Below, piece by piece: positions 23,101 to 34,299 of a stretch of DNA of 64,000 nt. How positions within the stretch are numbered: position 1 is the first letter of the stretch; every line of letters starts with the position of its first letter. The notes below the pieces were generated by a model. The model was not told the DNA's origin and made no database searches. It worked only from the letters and a program-made list of their open reading frames with translations. Both the position numbers and the translations under genes were made by a program. The stretch comes from Microglena sp. YARC (Eukaryota > Chlorophyta > Chlorophyceae > Chlamydomonadales > Chlamydomonadaceae), in the NCBI GenBank assembly GCA_022414725.1, contig CM039462.1, positions 181,142,990-181,206,989 on the forward strand, in the 5' to 3' direction.

Positions 23101-26100
23101 CCAGTGGCCAGTGAACATATCAGTGCGCCACATTCAAGCTGACCCATGCAAACACAAGGACCTGGCTAAAGTCGGTATCCAGCAGTTCAAGTGTGCTATT
23201 GTATTGTGCGATGAAAGGTGCGTGGACCCAGACATGAATGTATGAATATGTGTATGTATGTTGTTACAGCCCAGGGTAGGCCAAATAGGCACCAACCGCG
23301 TTTTTGTTTTTGATGTTTGTTTGTTTTACCGGGGGAAACATGTTTGCGACAGGTGGTGGGACCGTGACATGAATGTATGAATGTGGAGCCTGGCATGAAT
23401 ATATGAATGTATGACTATGAGCCCTGAACTAAATATATGATGTATGAATATAGGATGTGAGGGTGGGTGGGCCGTGGCATGAATATATGAATGTTATGAA
23501 TATGGGCCGTGAACTAAAGTATATGGATGTATGAGTATAGGATGTGAGGGTGGGTGGATCGTGCCATGAATATATGGATGTGGACCCTGAAATAAATATA
23601 TTGGACGTATGAAATCTAGGATGTGCAGGTGTACCCAAGACTTTGAACGACACCAACGACATCAACTAATGTTTTGTTTGTTTTACTGGCTGAGCTGAAC
23701 ATGTGATATGCAGGTGGGTAGACCCAGACATGAACGACACCAACGGCATCGACGCCTTGTTTTTCCTTGCGGAGCTTAAGCTCAAGAAATATAACAAATT
23801 GTGTTTAGGTTTATTAACAGACTTTATTATTGTAGTTTTAACTGCGATTGAATATCTGATGTGCAGGTGTGCAGGTGTGGTGTGTGAATTAATAGATACT
23901 AGCAGCCGTGTTTGTGAAGAAGCTTGATAGCCGGAAAGGGATATTAGTTGTATCAGAGTGATATTCGTAGTGTCAGCCGTAGAGAGGAGAGAGAGAGAGA
24001 GAGAGAGAGGAGAGAGGAGAGAGAGAGAGAGAGAGAGAGACGCAGGATGCGGGGACTAATGCACCACTGTGTTGCAAATGAGTGAAAACCAAAGGGCAAA
24101 AACAAGTACCCCAGCCTAGTTCAGTATTGCTAATCGGATACCAAACTAGCTTCCCGAATTCACATATTAATGGATTTAACAGATTCAGACAGTTGACTCA
24201 GATTCCTTTACAGTTGCTTTCATTTATTTCCAAATACATCTAAATTTACCCTTGAGGGTTTAGGAAATAAGCACATGCAGGCTTCCATCATTGTCAGTTC
24301 TTATATTTGCAAAGATTGGGGCCTGCTTGCTGGACATTGAGTCACTTTCCCCGAGAGGCTCCAGCGATCTTTCAGATGGGGCCCCCATTGGTACAAAGTG
24401 CTAGCAGGACATATTTAAGGTGCACGCTGGGCCTTGAAAGGTTTTAGCTCTGTGTGCGATATTTCCCTTAATTAGGGGTATATCACACCACACACTGGCT
24501 CGCCTTACTGTCTTATCAGCTGTTACCATTTAAATAAAGTCAACTGCACTATCTAGCTTGTAAGTCCAGACTGTCAGGTCGTCTTTGTGCTACTACCATG
24601 TGCAAGAGTCACTGCAATCTCACACACACACAGCCCCTCAGGATAATTAAAATCAAGTCCCAATTAAAAAGGAAAAAGGGAGTGTAGAAGGGGACTGGGG
24701 AAAGGTGTAGGAGTAAGAACCCATTTACAAGACAGCAGCTTGGCTAAGTGATGGGGTATCAAGAGGGAAGAAGAAAAGGAGAGGCTAGGCTCAGAGGCTG
24801 GAAGCAAAGTTCAACTTGACTGAGAGGTCTGGGATCAGATATGCCTTAATGGCATCTGATTTCTATCCTTGAGTTCTGATATACTCTAGATCTGCCCCAT
24901 TAGCCCAGGCTGCTACTACACCTCTCCGTCTGAGGCTGTGCATGGCAAACCTAGCTGGATCTATGTCCAGCTTGGGGTGTGAGAGGGAAAAAGCAGTGAG
25001 AAAAGACTTCAGTCTGTAGGACAAAGCCTGACCTGAAAGGAGGAAGGACTGCAACTGACAAAAGTAGAGCAATAAGCTCACTCCTCCTAAGGAGGCCGGC
25101 CAAAGAAAACCCCCCCATCACTAGCCCATCCAATCCCCTACCTTCAGCCCCCCCCCCCCCAAACCCCCGCCGCAAAAGGGGGGGGTGGGGGAGGGTCCCC
25201 TTCCAATATCATTTTTTGCCGGGGCCTAACGTCTGCCCCTACAAAAATGTCCTCCACAAATAAAACAAGTGGGGATTATCGCGCAACAACATATAAAACC
25301 CACCCACCTCCACCAAGAATCGCTACTACGTAAAACCTGAATAACCGGGGGGCGGGGGCGTCCCCCGCCCCCTCCCCCAATTGAGTTTTCATCTTTTTTT
25401 TTTTTACCCCCCCCCACCGCCCAGTTCCCAATAATACATTTCAAAAAAATTTGGTTGGGGGGGGGGGGAACAGACCACCGCCCGCAGCAGGGTTTCCAGC
25501 TTCCTCATGGTCTCCAGACACGTCAAAGATGAGGGACTTACACACCCATATTTGCCAGAGGAAAACTCCTTAGGCCCCTGGAAACACCCTAAAAGGTCTT
25601 GGAGAGCTGTCCCACAACACTGGAATCCAGAGTGTGAAGGGTCCAGTCCCTTGGACCTGTGCCATTCAGCTAGTGCTGACAGGGTTGTTTGAATGGTGGC
25701 AGGTTTGTAATGACCTGCTGCCCAAACATGGACCAGCTTTAACTAGCATCAAAGGCACTTGTTCGCTTGGGCAGGGGGGAGTGCATCTGCTCAGTAAAGC
25801 ACAGTAAAACCTCAGCATGCACTTGGTGTATCGCTTAAGAGCACTTGCATAAGTGTCTTGTTCCCCCCCCTTCCTTTGAGCTTACAGCCAAGGTAGAGCC
25901 CTCCAGCATCACTAATCCCTGCCCATGTTGGCCTTGAAGCTAGTGATGTGCAGAGACACTCTTACAGTGGTGCACGCTGAGCACTTGAATGTACCACAGG
26001 ACTTGGCATTCCTACGGCCCAATGCTGATGCACTGGGGGTGGCTGTGCTGGCCGCAGCTGGTGCAACCTAAACATCCTTCCCTTGGTACCTCTTGGAAGA

Positions 26101-29100
26101 TGGTACATCCTATGGGGGGAGGAAGAGAGGGAAGGGGTAAGCTACTGGCAGACTGATCACAAGCTAAAGTGTGTCAGTGGGTGAGGCCACCCAAGCATAC
26201 AGGGCGGAGATCCAAAAAAAAAGAAAGTTTTTTGTTTTTTCCTTTTTTTCCCTGTTTTTTAATTTTGCAGAGAATGGGATGTTATCATCCCTGATGCCTG
26301 TTATCCTGGAACCCCCCTTTTAAACAGCTGAGACAGCTTGGACCTTATCCATGTAGCACAAGATGACGTTACTGCCAGTTCATGTGCCCAGTGCTGCAAG
26401 CAAATCATGCAAGCTTCGAGTTCCAAGACAAACCTATTGTGCACATGTACCCCTACCGACTCATGCCACTCCAGCTCCAGAGCCTTGTCCAGAACTCCAG
26501 GTCACTTGTGTTGCCCTGTTTGAATTATTTAAGGTGTAGGCTGGACCTTATAAGGTTTTAGCTCTGTGTGTGATATTTCCCTTAATTAGGGGTTATATCA
26601 CCACCCACTGGCTGGCCGTACTGATTCATATGCAGCGTATGTTACCATTTAAATATCCATGGGATTTAAGGCCTGTGCCTTGTAAGTGGTATGGTAGGGT
26701 GGTGACAGGGTGTAGGGCATCAAACAAGAGTTGGATTGTGCCAGGTATCCCCAAGGTGTGACCTTTGGGGGAGAGCTCTCATCCATTCCACCTATTTTAC
26801 CCTGCCACAGGGTTGTTTCAGGGGTGGTGAGTGAGCAAGGTAAAACTTGCTCATTACAACCATTTACCCCAGTGAAGGAAGGGTCTACTAGAAACCTAGG
26901 ACAAGAGACACCTTAAATTCATCTGCCCAGATATTGCCATCTCTCTTTATTCAGCTTGGTTCCAGTTGAGTTGAACCACTTTTCCCTGTCTTCCAAGTCA
27001 TGGGGTTGAACATCTCATCCATCAGTCTCCCACAATTGTTGATTTGAATGCAGCTATGAACGTGAGTTGGTACTGTAGGAGGACAAATTCTAGCAAGAGC
27101 TGAACGACGCAAAATCTCAAGGCGAACAGGGCTGCTGTGCGGAGGCACTGAGCCAGAAAGGGGGGGGAAAGCATGGAAGGAGAGCGTGAAGGTCGACTAC
27201 GAGTCGCGGAGCAGAGGGGGAGAGGGAAGGAACTCATACTCTTCACCATTCTTCTCGAATCATGGCTGGGAGGGCATTCTAGCGCATAGGCTTGAGGCTT
27301 GGAGGTCTTGGGGCAGCAGGAGCTTTCCATGCGGGGGTTGCCTTCTTGGACGGATGGTTCTTGGGCTTGTTGTCGCACAGCTGATTCGGCCTTTTTTTCC
27401 GTGGGGTTTTTTTCAGCGCCATGCCGCGGACTACGAACATGAAAAGCTGGTGAAGAAAGAGAGCTTTAGCAGCTTAGAGCCTAAAATTTTTTCCGTTCTC
27501 GTGGTTCTCGATTGCTGTGCTTTCGCTTAAATACCGTGCAGATTCAGGGTACTGGTTGAATTCACCGGCGTGGCGCACTCCTGTTCTGCCCGGGGTTTAC
27601 GGGTATTTGAAATTTGAAGGCAGCTTTCGGAATTCTGCGGCAAGCGTCTGAATACTCTATTTCTCCCACTACTGTGCGGGAAATACGGTATTTAACAGGG
27701 TGGACTCTGACATCAGCAACACCAACGGCATATTTCTTTTTTACTGACTGATGAGAATATGTTATGTGCATGTGGGTTGACCCAGACATGAACAGGACCA
27801 ACGGCATCAATTTTTGATCTTTGATTTTTTTGACCGACGAAGGTAAATATCAAATATGTGAAATACTGATATGCAGGTGTGTGGACCCTGACATGAACAG
27901 CACCAACAGGGTTAAACATCGACGCCCTTTTTATTGTACTGACTGAGGTGAATGTGTGATGTGCAGGTGGGTGGACCCAGACATCAACGACACCAATGGC
28001 ATCGATTTGTTTTTGTACTGACTGCTGGGTCTTTCTTTTCGGCTTTTGGTAGCAGCTTCTAGGCAGCTCCCTGAGCTAGCCTCTCGGCTTAGCTTCTAGA
28101 TCTCAACATTAAAATTGAAATAGATTTCCGCCAGCTTGAAGATGCACTACGTTGCTATAGGGTTGGCTGATTAGCAACGCCAAGAAGCTGCCTAGAAGCT
28201 GCTGCTGGTACCTGAAAATAAAAGCTATGACTGACTGAAGTGAATATGCGATGTGCTGGGTGGTGGACCCTGACACCAACGACACTTGCGGCATCGATTT
28301 TTGATTTATTTTTTTGACCGACTAAGGTAAAATATCTTGATGTGCAGGTGGGTGGACCCCGACATGAACGACACCAACGGCTTCGACGCCCTTCAGCAGC
28401 AAGACATGCTCCGCCTGGACTCAATGGTCATGATGATACAGCTCAACGTTTGCAAGTTAAACGAGGACAGACGATTGCCTGCTTTTCATTTTTATTACTG
28501 ACAGGTGAATATCTGATGTGCAGGTGGGTCGACCCCGACATGAACGACACCAACGGCATTGATGCCCTTCAGCAGCAAGACATGCTCCGCCTGGACTCAA
28601 TGGTCATGATGATACAGCTCAACGTTCGCAAGTTAAATGAGGACAGACGGTTGGCCGGCTATCAACATCATTTGCCAGAAATGGCAATGGAGGGGCAGAC
28701 TCGATTTGAATGTCCGGCGGCGTCGCCTCCCACTGGGTATCTCGATGAACCTCACGTCGTATGACGCAAAGAACCTGGCAAAGGTAAGTCCATTGTGGTG
28801 TGCTGGCTTTGATCATGTGGGTGTAAGGTGCCAGAAGGTTGCAATGGAGGGGCAGACTCGATTTGAATGTCGGCGTCCCCTCCCATTGGGTGTCTCAAAG
28901 AACCTTACGTCATATGACGCTAAGAACCTGGCACAGGTAAGTCCATAGTGGTGTGCTGGCTTTTGTCATGTGGGTGTGATGGTTTCCAGAGGGTTGCTAT
29001 GGAGGGGCCTCTCGATTTGAATGTCGGCGTCGCCTCCCCACTGGGTATGAATAATGGACCTTCTGTCATATGGCACAAATAATGTAGCACAGGATGGCCA

Positions 29101-32100
29101 CTGGGTACCTCAAATATAAATGAACCTAACGGTTGTATGACGCTAAGAACCTGGCACAGGTAAGACCATAGTGGTGTGCTGGCCTTTGATCATGTGGGTG
29201 TAAGGTGCCAGTAGGTTACTGTGGAGGGTCAGACTCAATTTGAATGTTGGCGTCGCCTCCTCCCAACTGGGTAGATCTGGATGAACCTCACGTCGTATGA
29301 CGCAAAGAACCTGGACAGGTCCTTTGTGGGTGTGCTTGCTTTTTTTTTATGTCGGTGCAGGGTGCCAGATGCTTGCCATGCAGGGTCAGACTCAATTCAA
29401 ATGTCGGCGTCGCCTCCCACTGGGTAATTTCAAATGAACTTTATGTTGTATGGCGCTAGAACCTGGCACTAGTAAGTCCTTTGTGGTGTGCTGGATGTTG
29501 TCATGTGGGTGTAAGTGCCAGAAGTGGCAATGGAGGCGCAGAATCTGATTCAAATGTCGGCGTCGCCTCCCACTGGGTAATTCAATGAACCTTACGTCAT
29601 ATGACGCAAAGAACCTGGCACAGGTAAGTCCATTGTGGTGTGCTGGCTTTGATCATGTGGGTGTAAGGTGGCAGAAGGTTGCTATGGAGGGTCAGACTGA
29701 AATTGAATGTCAGCGTCGCCTCCCACTGGGTATTTAAATGAACCTAACGTCGTATGACGCTAAGAACCTGGCACATTGTGGTGTGCTTGCTTTTGTCATC
29801 TGGGTGCAAGCAATACAAAATAGGTATAAATAATATAAAACAAAGCCTGAACAAAGTAATATATTTGTACCTATTAATGTTCATGTCATATATGCTAAAA
29901 ATAAAATGTTAATATCAATTCACCATGAGACCCTAAGGGAGACAGACCTATGCGATACTTACGCGAAATCTTCAAATCCTCAAATCTTCACATTTCCCAA
30001 GATCGCCTGTCAAATCAGCCGGTTAATCTGACTGGCCTGAAATCTAAGCGACCCGTGTTCGATTCCCGTCGGGCCGTTTTCCCATCGGAGGGCACTTTTT
30101 AGTGTACGTATCTCAGGGTTGCGGACTGTGGACGCGGCGTTTTCATTTGTCGTTTCCCTACTGTCTTGTGGACTCAATCTAGGGACCTGGAGCATGTCTA
30201 CGATTTCCCCTTCAAAATTCGCTTCTTCCTCGCCTCTTCGTAGCCTCATTGCATCAGCGCATTGTGCTTGACAAGGAAATCTACTCTTTCGCACTAGTTC
30301 CTGCAGGTTTGCGCAGTAGCAATGTAGCCTGGGAGTTGCTGCACCTGCCTCCAGGAAACTTCGGGGAGTCAGTTTTTCTTTTTTTGAGGGCTTAAAAAAA
30401 ATAAGTTCATTAGCCTTACAGGCCACCAAGTTGAGTAATAATGCCATGCATGATACATTGATTCTTGACCCCCCAATCATAAATTGTACGGATAAGTAAG
30501 CAAGTGCTTGTGCATCTATCACCAAGGAGGCTGCCACTACTGCTTGACGAACATTACACCACCCCCGGGGCCGACCTCCAGGAGACCCGCCAGGGCCCCC
30601 AACTTTTTTTTTTTTAGATTTCTCTGGGCAAGGTGCCAAGGTTGTGTAGCTGGGTGGGCTACTCAAGCCTGATTATAAGAAAAGTTTAGTAGCCCAACCG
30701 CGATTTTGTAGTGTACAGCACGAAACGCCACCCCTTGGATAGTTAGGCTGGGGGGGGGGGGGGGCGGCTGGGGGGGCCACCCCTTTATAGTTAGGCCTTG
30801 GGGGGACCGGCTGGGGGGGAGGAGGGGGGGGGGGGGGGGCACCCCTTTATAGTTAGGCTTTGGGGGGCCGGCTGGGGGGGCACCCCTTAATAGTTAGGCT
30901 GGGGGGGGGGGGGGGGGGGGCAACCCCTTTATAGTTAGGCTTGGGGGGCCGGCTGGGGGGCCACCCCTTTATTTAGGCTGGGGGGGGGGGGGCACCCCTT
31001 TATAGTAATGCTTGGAAGCCGGCTGGGGGGCCACCCCTATAGTTAGCTGTTGGGGGGGGGGCCAACCCCTTTATAGTTAAGCTGAGGGTGGGGCCGGGGG
31101 GCCTGGGGGGGCCACCCTTTATAGTTAGCTTGGCGGGGCCGGCTGGGGGGAGGGGTCGGGCGGCGAAGGGGAGGGGGCGACGGGTGGCGGCAACCCCCTT
31201 TTATAGTTAGGCTTGGCGGGCCGCTGGGGGGCAGGGGGGGTAGGGGGCACCCCTTTATAGTTAGGCTGGGGGTCGGCTGGGGGCCACCCCGTTTATATTA
31301 GCTTGGGGGGGGGGGGCTGGGGGGCCACCTTATAGTTCAGGCTTGGGGAAGCCGCTGGGGGGGGGGGGGCACCCCTTTAATAGTTAGGCATGGGGGTGGG
31401 CGGGGGGAGGGGGGGGGGCACCCCTAATAGTTAGGCTGGGGGGGCCGGCTGGGGGGCCACCCCTTTAATAGTAGGCTTGGGGGTGGGGGGGGGGGCTGGG
31501 GGCAACCCCTTTATAGTTAGCTCTGGGGGCCGCTGGGCGGGAGGGGGGCACCTTATAGTAGGCTTGGGGGCCGGCTGAGGGCCACCCTTTATAGTTCAGG
31601 CTGGGGGGGGGGGAGGGCACCCCTTGTATAGTTAGGCTGGGTGAGAGGTGGAGAGGTGCGGCACCCCTTTATATTAGGCTGGGGGCGCCGGCTGGGGCAC
31701 CCCTTTTAGCTTAGGCTGGGCGCGGGCGGGGGGGGGGGGGGGGCTCAATGGGCATTCTACAGCAGCTGCATGGGCTACCTCTTGCAAAGAAGAAGAAAGA
31801 CAGACATGTCCTACTAATTGCCATGATTCCACTCCCCCCCTCCCACCACACCCACCACCCCAACTCTTTCCTCCTCCTCGCCGTCCCCTCACCTCCAGAC
31901 ACACTCCTGCTTTTCTGTTCCTCTAACTCAATTCACTCCCCCTCTCTAGATCACCTTCTCGTTATCACTACCCTACCCAGTTACTCACCTGCTCGTGATC
32001 TCCCGCTGCCCCTTTTGCAGGTTGGCCTTACAACCCAGGTACTTTGTGGTGAGAAACCTGTACAGTGAGACAGACACCGCAACCATAGATGCATTAGAGT

Positions 32101-32613
32101 ACTGCTACCACATACCCATACTATAGAGTAACCTGCTCGTGTTCGCCTGCTGCCCCTGTGAGCAGTTGCCTACAACCCGCTACGCCCTTGCGTTGCTTCA
32201 GCAAGACAGCAGACACCCAACAGTCGATCATTAGAGTACTTAGTGTACCTCAAACCACTTTCCAGTTGACAACCTGTCTGTTCCGCCTGCCTGCCCCTGT
32301 GAGCAGGTGCCTACAACCAGCTTGCTATTGTATTGAGAATCTGTACAGCCAGACATGACACTGCGACCATAATGCATTCAGATTTGTGCCGTCGAGGGTG
32401 AGCGAAGTCAGCTTTTGGGAGCTAAAAGCTCGAGCACCAGAACTTGAATGTTCTATTGGCTTATACTTCCTGCCCAGCTCTCTGGACGCCCCAAGTCCAA
32501 TCTTAATCAACCTATGGGAGCCGAATGAACGTTCAAGGCTGAAGGTGAGGACATGGGATGTCATAGTTGTCGTCATCGCAACTGACAGCGCCACGTGGTG
32601 TGGTGTGGTGTGA
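23101..32613 (+). CDS. CASTOR/POLLUX-like ion channel, C-terminal region (partial, tentative)
   Basis: Exon 23101-23217 (acceptor GGAACAG|CCAG, donor GAAAG|GTGCGT) encodes QWPVNISVRHIQ, a Lys-rich turn and CAIVLCDE. Exon 28524 onward (acceptor GCAG|GTGGGT) encodes WVDPDMNDTNGIDALQQQDM, then LRLDSMVMMIQLNVRKLNED. Around 28690 the frame RRLPLGISMNLTSYDAKNLA ends at a GTAAGT donor. 32382-32613 encodes SEVSFWELKARAPELECSIG, an INLW/PNERSRLK stretch and VRTWDVIVVVIATD to a stop. The order hydrophobic-LCDE, then a Met/Leu helix, then FWEL-R-E-IG, then IN-P and a DVxVVIA ending resembles the RCK-like C-terminus of CASTOR/POLLUX channels. Family assignment is from memory of the fold pattern. The pore region is not visible and the exon set is incomplete; a one-base indel near 28713 breaks the frame in the first copy of that exon. 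Confidence 0.45.
23218..23900 (+). repeat. Decaying copies of the next exon's acceptor edge (gene 2, first cluster)
   Basis: Copies resembling GGTGGGTGGACCCAGACATGAA lie at 23218 (directly at the donor), 23350, 23459, 23547 and 23712. The last keeps GACACCAACGGCATCGACGCC. Spacing is about 85-165 bp. Confidence 0.8.
23984..24042. repeat. (GA)n microsatellite
   Basis: About 59 bases of GAGAGA with short GGAGAG interruptions. Confidence 0.95.
24415..26660. mobile_element. Possible DIRS/Crypton-type element flanked by 130-bp direct repeats
   Basis: 24415-24545 and 26528-26660 share TTAAGGTG, GGTTTTAGCTCTGTGTG, GATATTTCCCTTAATTAGGGGT and a TGTTACCATTTAAAT end, in direct orientation. Between them, minus-strand 24863-25000 encodes a tyrosine-recombinase C-terminal motif. 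No other long frame survives. A DIRS-like retroelement or Crypton remnant is the best guess; an LTR pair is possible. Confidence 0.45.
24863..25081 (-). pseudogene. Tyrosine recombinase C-terminal fragment
   Basis: The minus frame contains DPARFAMHSLRRRGVVAAWA, then NGADLEYIRTQG, matching the HxLR...G...I...G(R/H) box II of tyrosine recombinases as found in DIRS and Crypton transposons. It stops just before the usual GRW and catalytic Tyr region, and nothing upstream is open, so it is a relic. Confidence 0.6.
25082..27560. other. Low-complexity and unassigned sequence
   Basis: C/G homopolymer runs occur at 25149-25190, 25340-25460 and 27156-27170. No gene is supported. 26528-26660 is the right-hand direct repeat described above. 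ORFs of 60-115 codons show no recognised motif. Confidence 0.5.
27740..28650 (+). repeat. Acceptor-edge copies of the gene 2 exon at 28524 (second cluster)
   Basis: Copies at about 27766, 27872, 27957, 28250 and 28346 repeat GTGCAGGTGGGTGGACCC and ACATGAACGACACCAACGGC. They retain 25-60 exon bases, except the 28346 copy, which is almost a complete duplicate of the exon (to GACAGACG) but continues ATTGCC and lacks the GT donor. Confidence 0.88.
28035..28215. mobile_element. MITE with GCAGCTTCTAGGCAGC terminal inverted repeats (copy 1)
   Basis: The left end has AGCAGCTTCTAGGCAGCTCC and the right end has AAGCTGCCTAGAAGCTGCTG, its complement. It is about 180 bp long, non-coding, and inserted between exon-edge copies of gene 2. 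A second copy is at 63170-63352. Confidence 0.8.
28690..29800 (+). repeat. Donor-side exon copies of gene 2 (about 8 units of ~125 bp)
   Basis: Each unit has GGGGCAGACTCGATTTGAATG, CGGCGTCGCCTCCCACTGGG, ACGTCGTATGACGCTAAGAA and CCTGGCACAGGTAAGTCC, then TGTGGTGTGCTGGCTTT as intron start. Units begin near 28690, 28838, 28995, 29220, 29380, 29525 and 29685. Later units lose the donor or the frame. Confidence 0.85.
29800..30700. other. tRNA-like repeat and an ATG-less open frame
   Basis: 30010-30085 has tRNA-like A and B boxes on the plus strand (GTGTTCGATTCCCGTCGGGC) and fits a SINE head. The minus strand is open for 218 codons (30010-30666) but begins at TTG, has no recognised domain and overlaps the SINE, so it is not called as a gene. 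Confidence 0.45.
30725..31745. repeat. G-rich tandem array (about 20-25 units)
   Basis: Unit: CACCCCTTTATAGTTAGGCT, then a G run, then GGCCGGCTGGGGGGCC. Unit length is about 35-110 bp with G runs up to about 20. Many windows carry four or more G tracts, so G-quadruplex formation is plausible. The array ends before GGCATTCTACAG|CAGCTGCATG, a possible acceptor near 31762. Confidence 0.9.
31746..32381. other. Intron of gene 2 with about three repeats of the region before its last exon
   Basis: Segments near 31986, 32131 and 32272 share CTGCTCGTG(T)TC, CTGCCCCTGTGAGCAG and CCTACAACCC followed by TTAGAGTAC or TGCATTCAG. The last copy ends at the acceptor 32381. A short exon may start at 31763 (frame QLHGLPLAKKKKDRHVLLIA), but I see no donor. 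Confidence 0.5.
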
Positions 32614-32729
32614 TGATGTGTTCTTTGTCTATGTTTGCTGCGTTGTTGCTGTGCTGTGCTTGCTATGTTGTTATATTGTGTTTATTGCCTCATTTTCTTG
32701 TGCATCTTTCTTTCAATGCCGGGAGCTGT

Positions 32730-33780
32730 TGATTTGCTGTTGTTTGCACTTATTGTCCTGTCGCTTTTTTCTCTCTGCATTTCTGTTTGCCCTGACCGGC
32801 GCTGCCTCCCTTTTTAAACTGTCTGCCTGACTTCCGGTGTAGTTCTGTTTTCTGTTTTCTTGACATGTGCTTTTTTCCTTCGCATTTCTGTTTTTCTTTG
32901 ATGTGGCTTTTTCCTCTCAGCATCGTTCTGCCTGACCGGTCTGCCTCCTTTTAACTGTCCTGACTGAATGTGGACATGGGTGATATGAGTCACAAGTTTG
33001 TCGCATCCGCAACCGCACGGCGTCACAGAAGAGGTATGAGCCCCGATGTGAGCAGCTGTGTTGTGTTGTGGTGTTCTTGTGTGTTAATTGTCACTCAAAC
33101 CGCACGGCTCACAGAAGGGGTTATGACCCCGATGGTGAGGCAGCTGGTGTTATGTTATGTTTTTGTTGTGTGCTATTGTCTTGTGTGGCGTCTTTCTTTT
33201 TGATGGTGAGCAGCTGTTTGTGTTGTGTTGTGTTGAAATTCCTTGTGTCGAGTGTGTTGATTTTTTTGGCTCATTGTCCTGAGCTTCCTTCCTTCTCTGA
33301 TTGAGTGTAGCTTTTGAGTTGCTGATTTGTGTGTGCGTCGTTGTCCTGTGCTTCTTTCTTTCGATGGTGAGCAGCTATTGTGTGGTTGTGTTGAGTTGTG
33401 CTAGTTTGTTGTGTTGAGTCGTGTCCTGTGGCTTCTTTCTTTCTGATGGTGAGCAGCTATGTTGGTTGGTGTGTTGAGTTGTGTTGGGTTGGTTGATTGC
33501 TGAGTTTGTGTGTTGAGTCGTGTCCTGTGGCTTCTTTTCTTTCTGATGGTGAGGCAGCTGTGTTGAGTTGAGCTAGTTGTGTTGATTGTTGGTTGAGTTG
33601 TGCTGAGTTTTTGTTGTGTGAGTCGTGTTTGCCTGTTGGCTTCTTTCTTCTCTATGTGATTCAGCTGTGTTGAGTTAGCTGAGTTTGTTGTGTTGGGCTC
33701 ATTTCGTGTGGTTATTTCTTTCTGATGGTGAGGCAGCCTAGTCTTTGTGTTTGTGTCGTGTTGTGCTGTGTTGTGTCACG
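32730..33780. repeat. Tandem decay of a donor edge (TGATGGTGAGGCAGCT)
   Basis: Two exon-like copies, 32998-33050 and 33085-33135, share CCGCACGGCxTCACAGAAG, then GATG|GTGAGGCAGCTG. The donor edge with CTTTCTTTCTGATGGTGAG then repeats near 33190, 33360, 33440, 33540, 33650 and 33720 in a TG-rich background. Reading RRGYDPD fits one frame. Its parent gene is unclear. Confidence 0.55.
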
Positions 33781-33844
33781 TCCCCTGCTCTGTATGTGTT
33801 TGAGTCTGGAAAGGCCCCTGGTAGCTGGTTTGCTCAGGCCCCAT

Positions 33845-34065
33845 CCAGTTCAAAGTTCAAATTATTCCACAAGTCACACTTCAAGTTCAATTATTCTCAA
33901 AGTCACACTTCAAGTTCAATTATTCATCAAGTCCAACACTTCAATTCTAATTATTCCAAATCACACTTCAAATTCAAATTATACAAGGTCACACTTCAAT
34001 TCAATTATTCTCAAAGTCACACTTCAAGTTCAAATTATTCACAAGATGTCAAGTCAAGTTCACTG
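33845..34065. repeat. ~30-bp repeat (CACACTTCAAGTTCAATTAT)
   Basis: About seven units of CAAGTCACACTTCAAGTTCA followed by ATTATTC, with small deletions. Confidence 0.85.
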
Positions 34066-34093
34066 CTCAGTTACCACAAACAACTAATATTCC

Positions 34094-34299
34094 CTGCTTC
34101 AGATGTGTCAAGTTTCGGAAAGGCCCTGGGTAGCGGCCGGCTCAGTGCAATCCTGGAGCTACTCGAGCATGAACGATCCCGAACAAAGTCTACGACTAAT
34201 GGAGGATTTGACCCAATGGGCACCATGGATGGGACGAGTACGACAACATTTGCCCTTCAGCTTCCCGATTATTGCCTGTCGGATTTATTAACCGGCTAA
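34094..34299 (+). CDS. Possible terminal exon of unknown protein
   Basis: After CTGCTTCAG an open frame reads SSFGKALGSGRLSAILELLE, a charged stretch, then FDPMGTMDGTSTTTFALQLP to a stop at 34297-34299. A shortened copy of its start (GGAAAGGCCCCTGGTAGC) lies at 33810, again an exon-edge decoy upstream of the fuller copy. I do not recognise the family. The sequence beyond 34300 is a dispersed repeat. Confidence 0.35.

Noticed and set aside
30010..30666. 218-codon minus-strand frame
   Set aside because: Opens at TTG, has no recognisable domain, and its C-terminal part overlaps a tRNA-like repeat.
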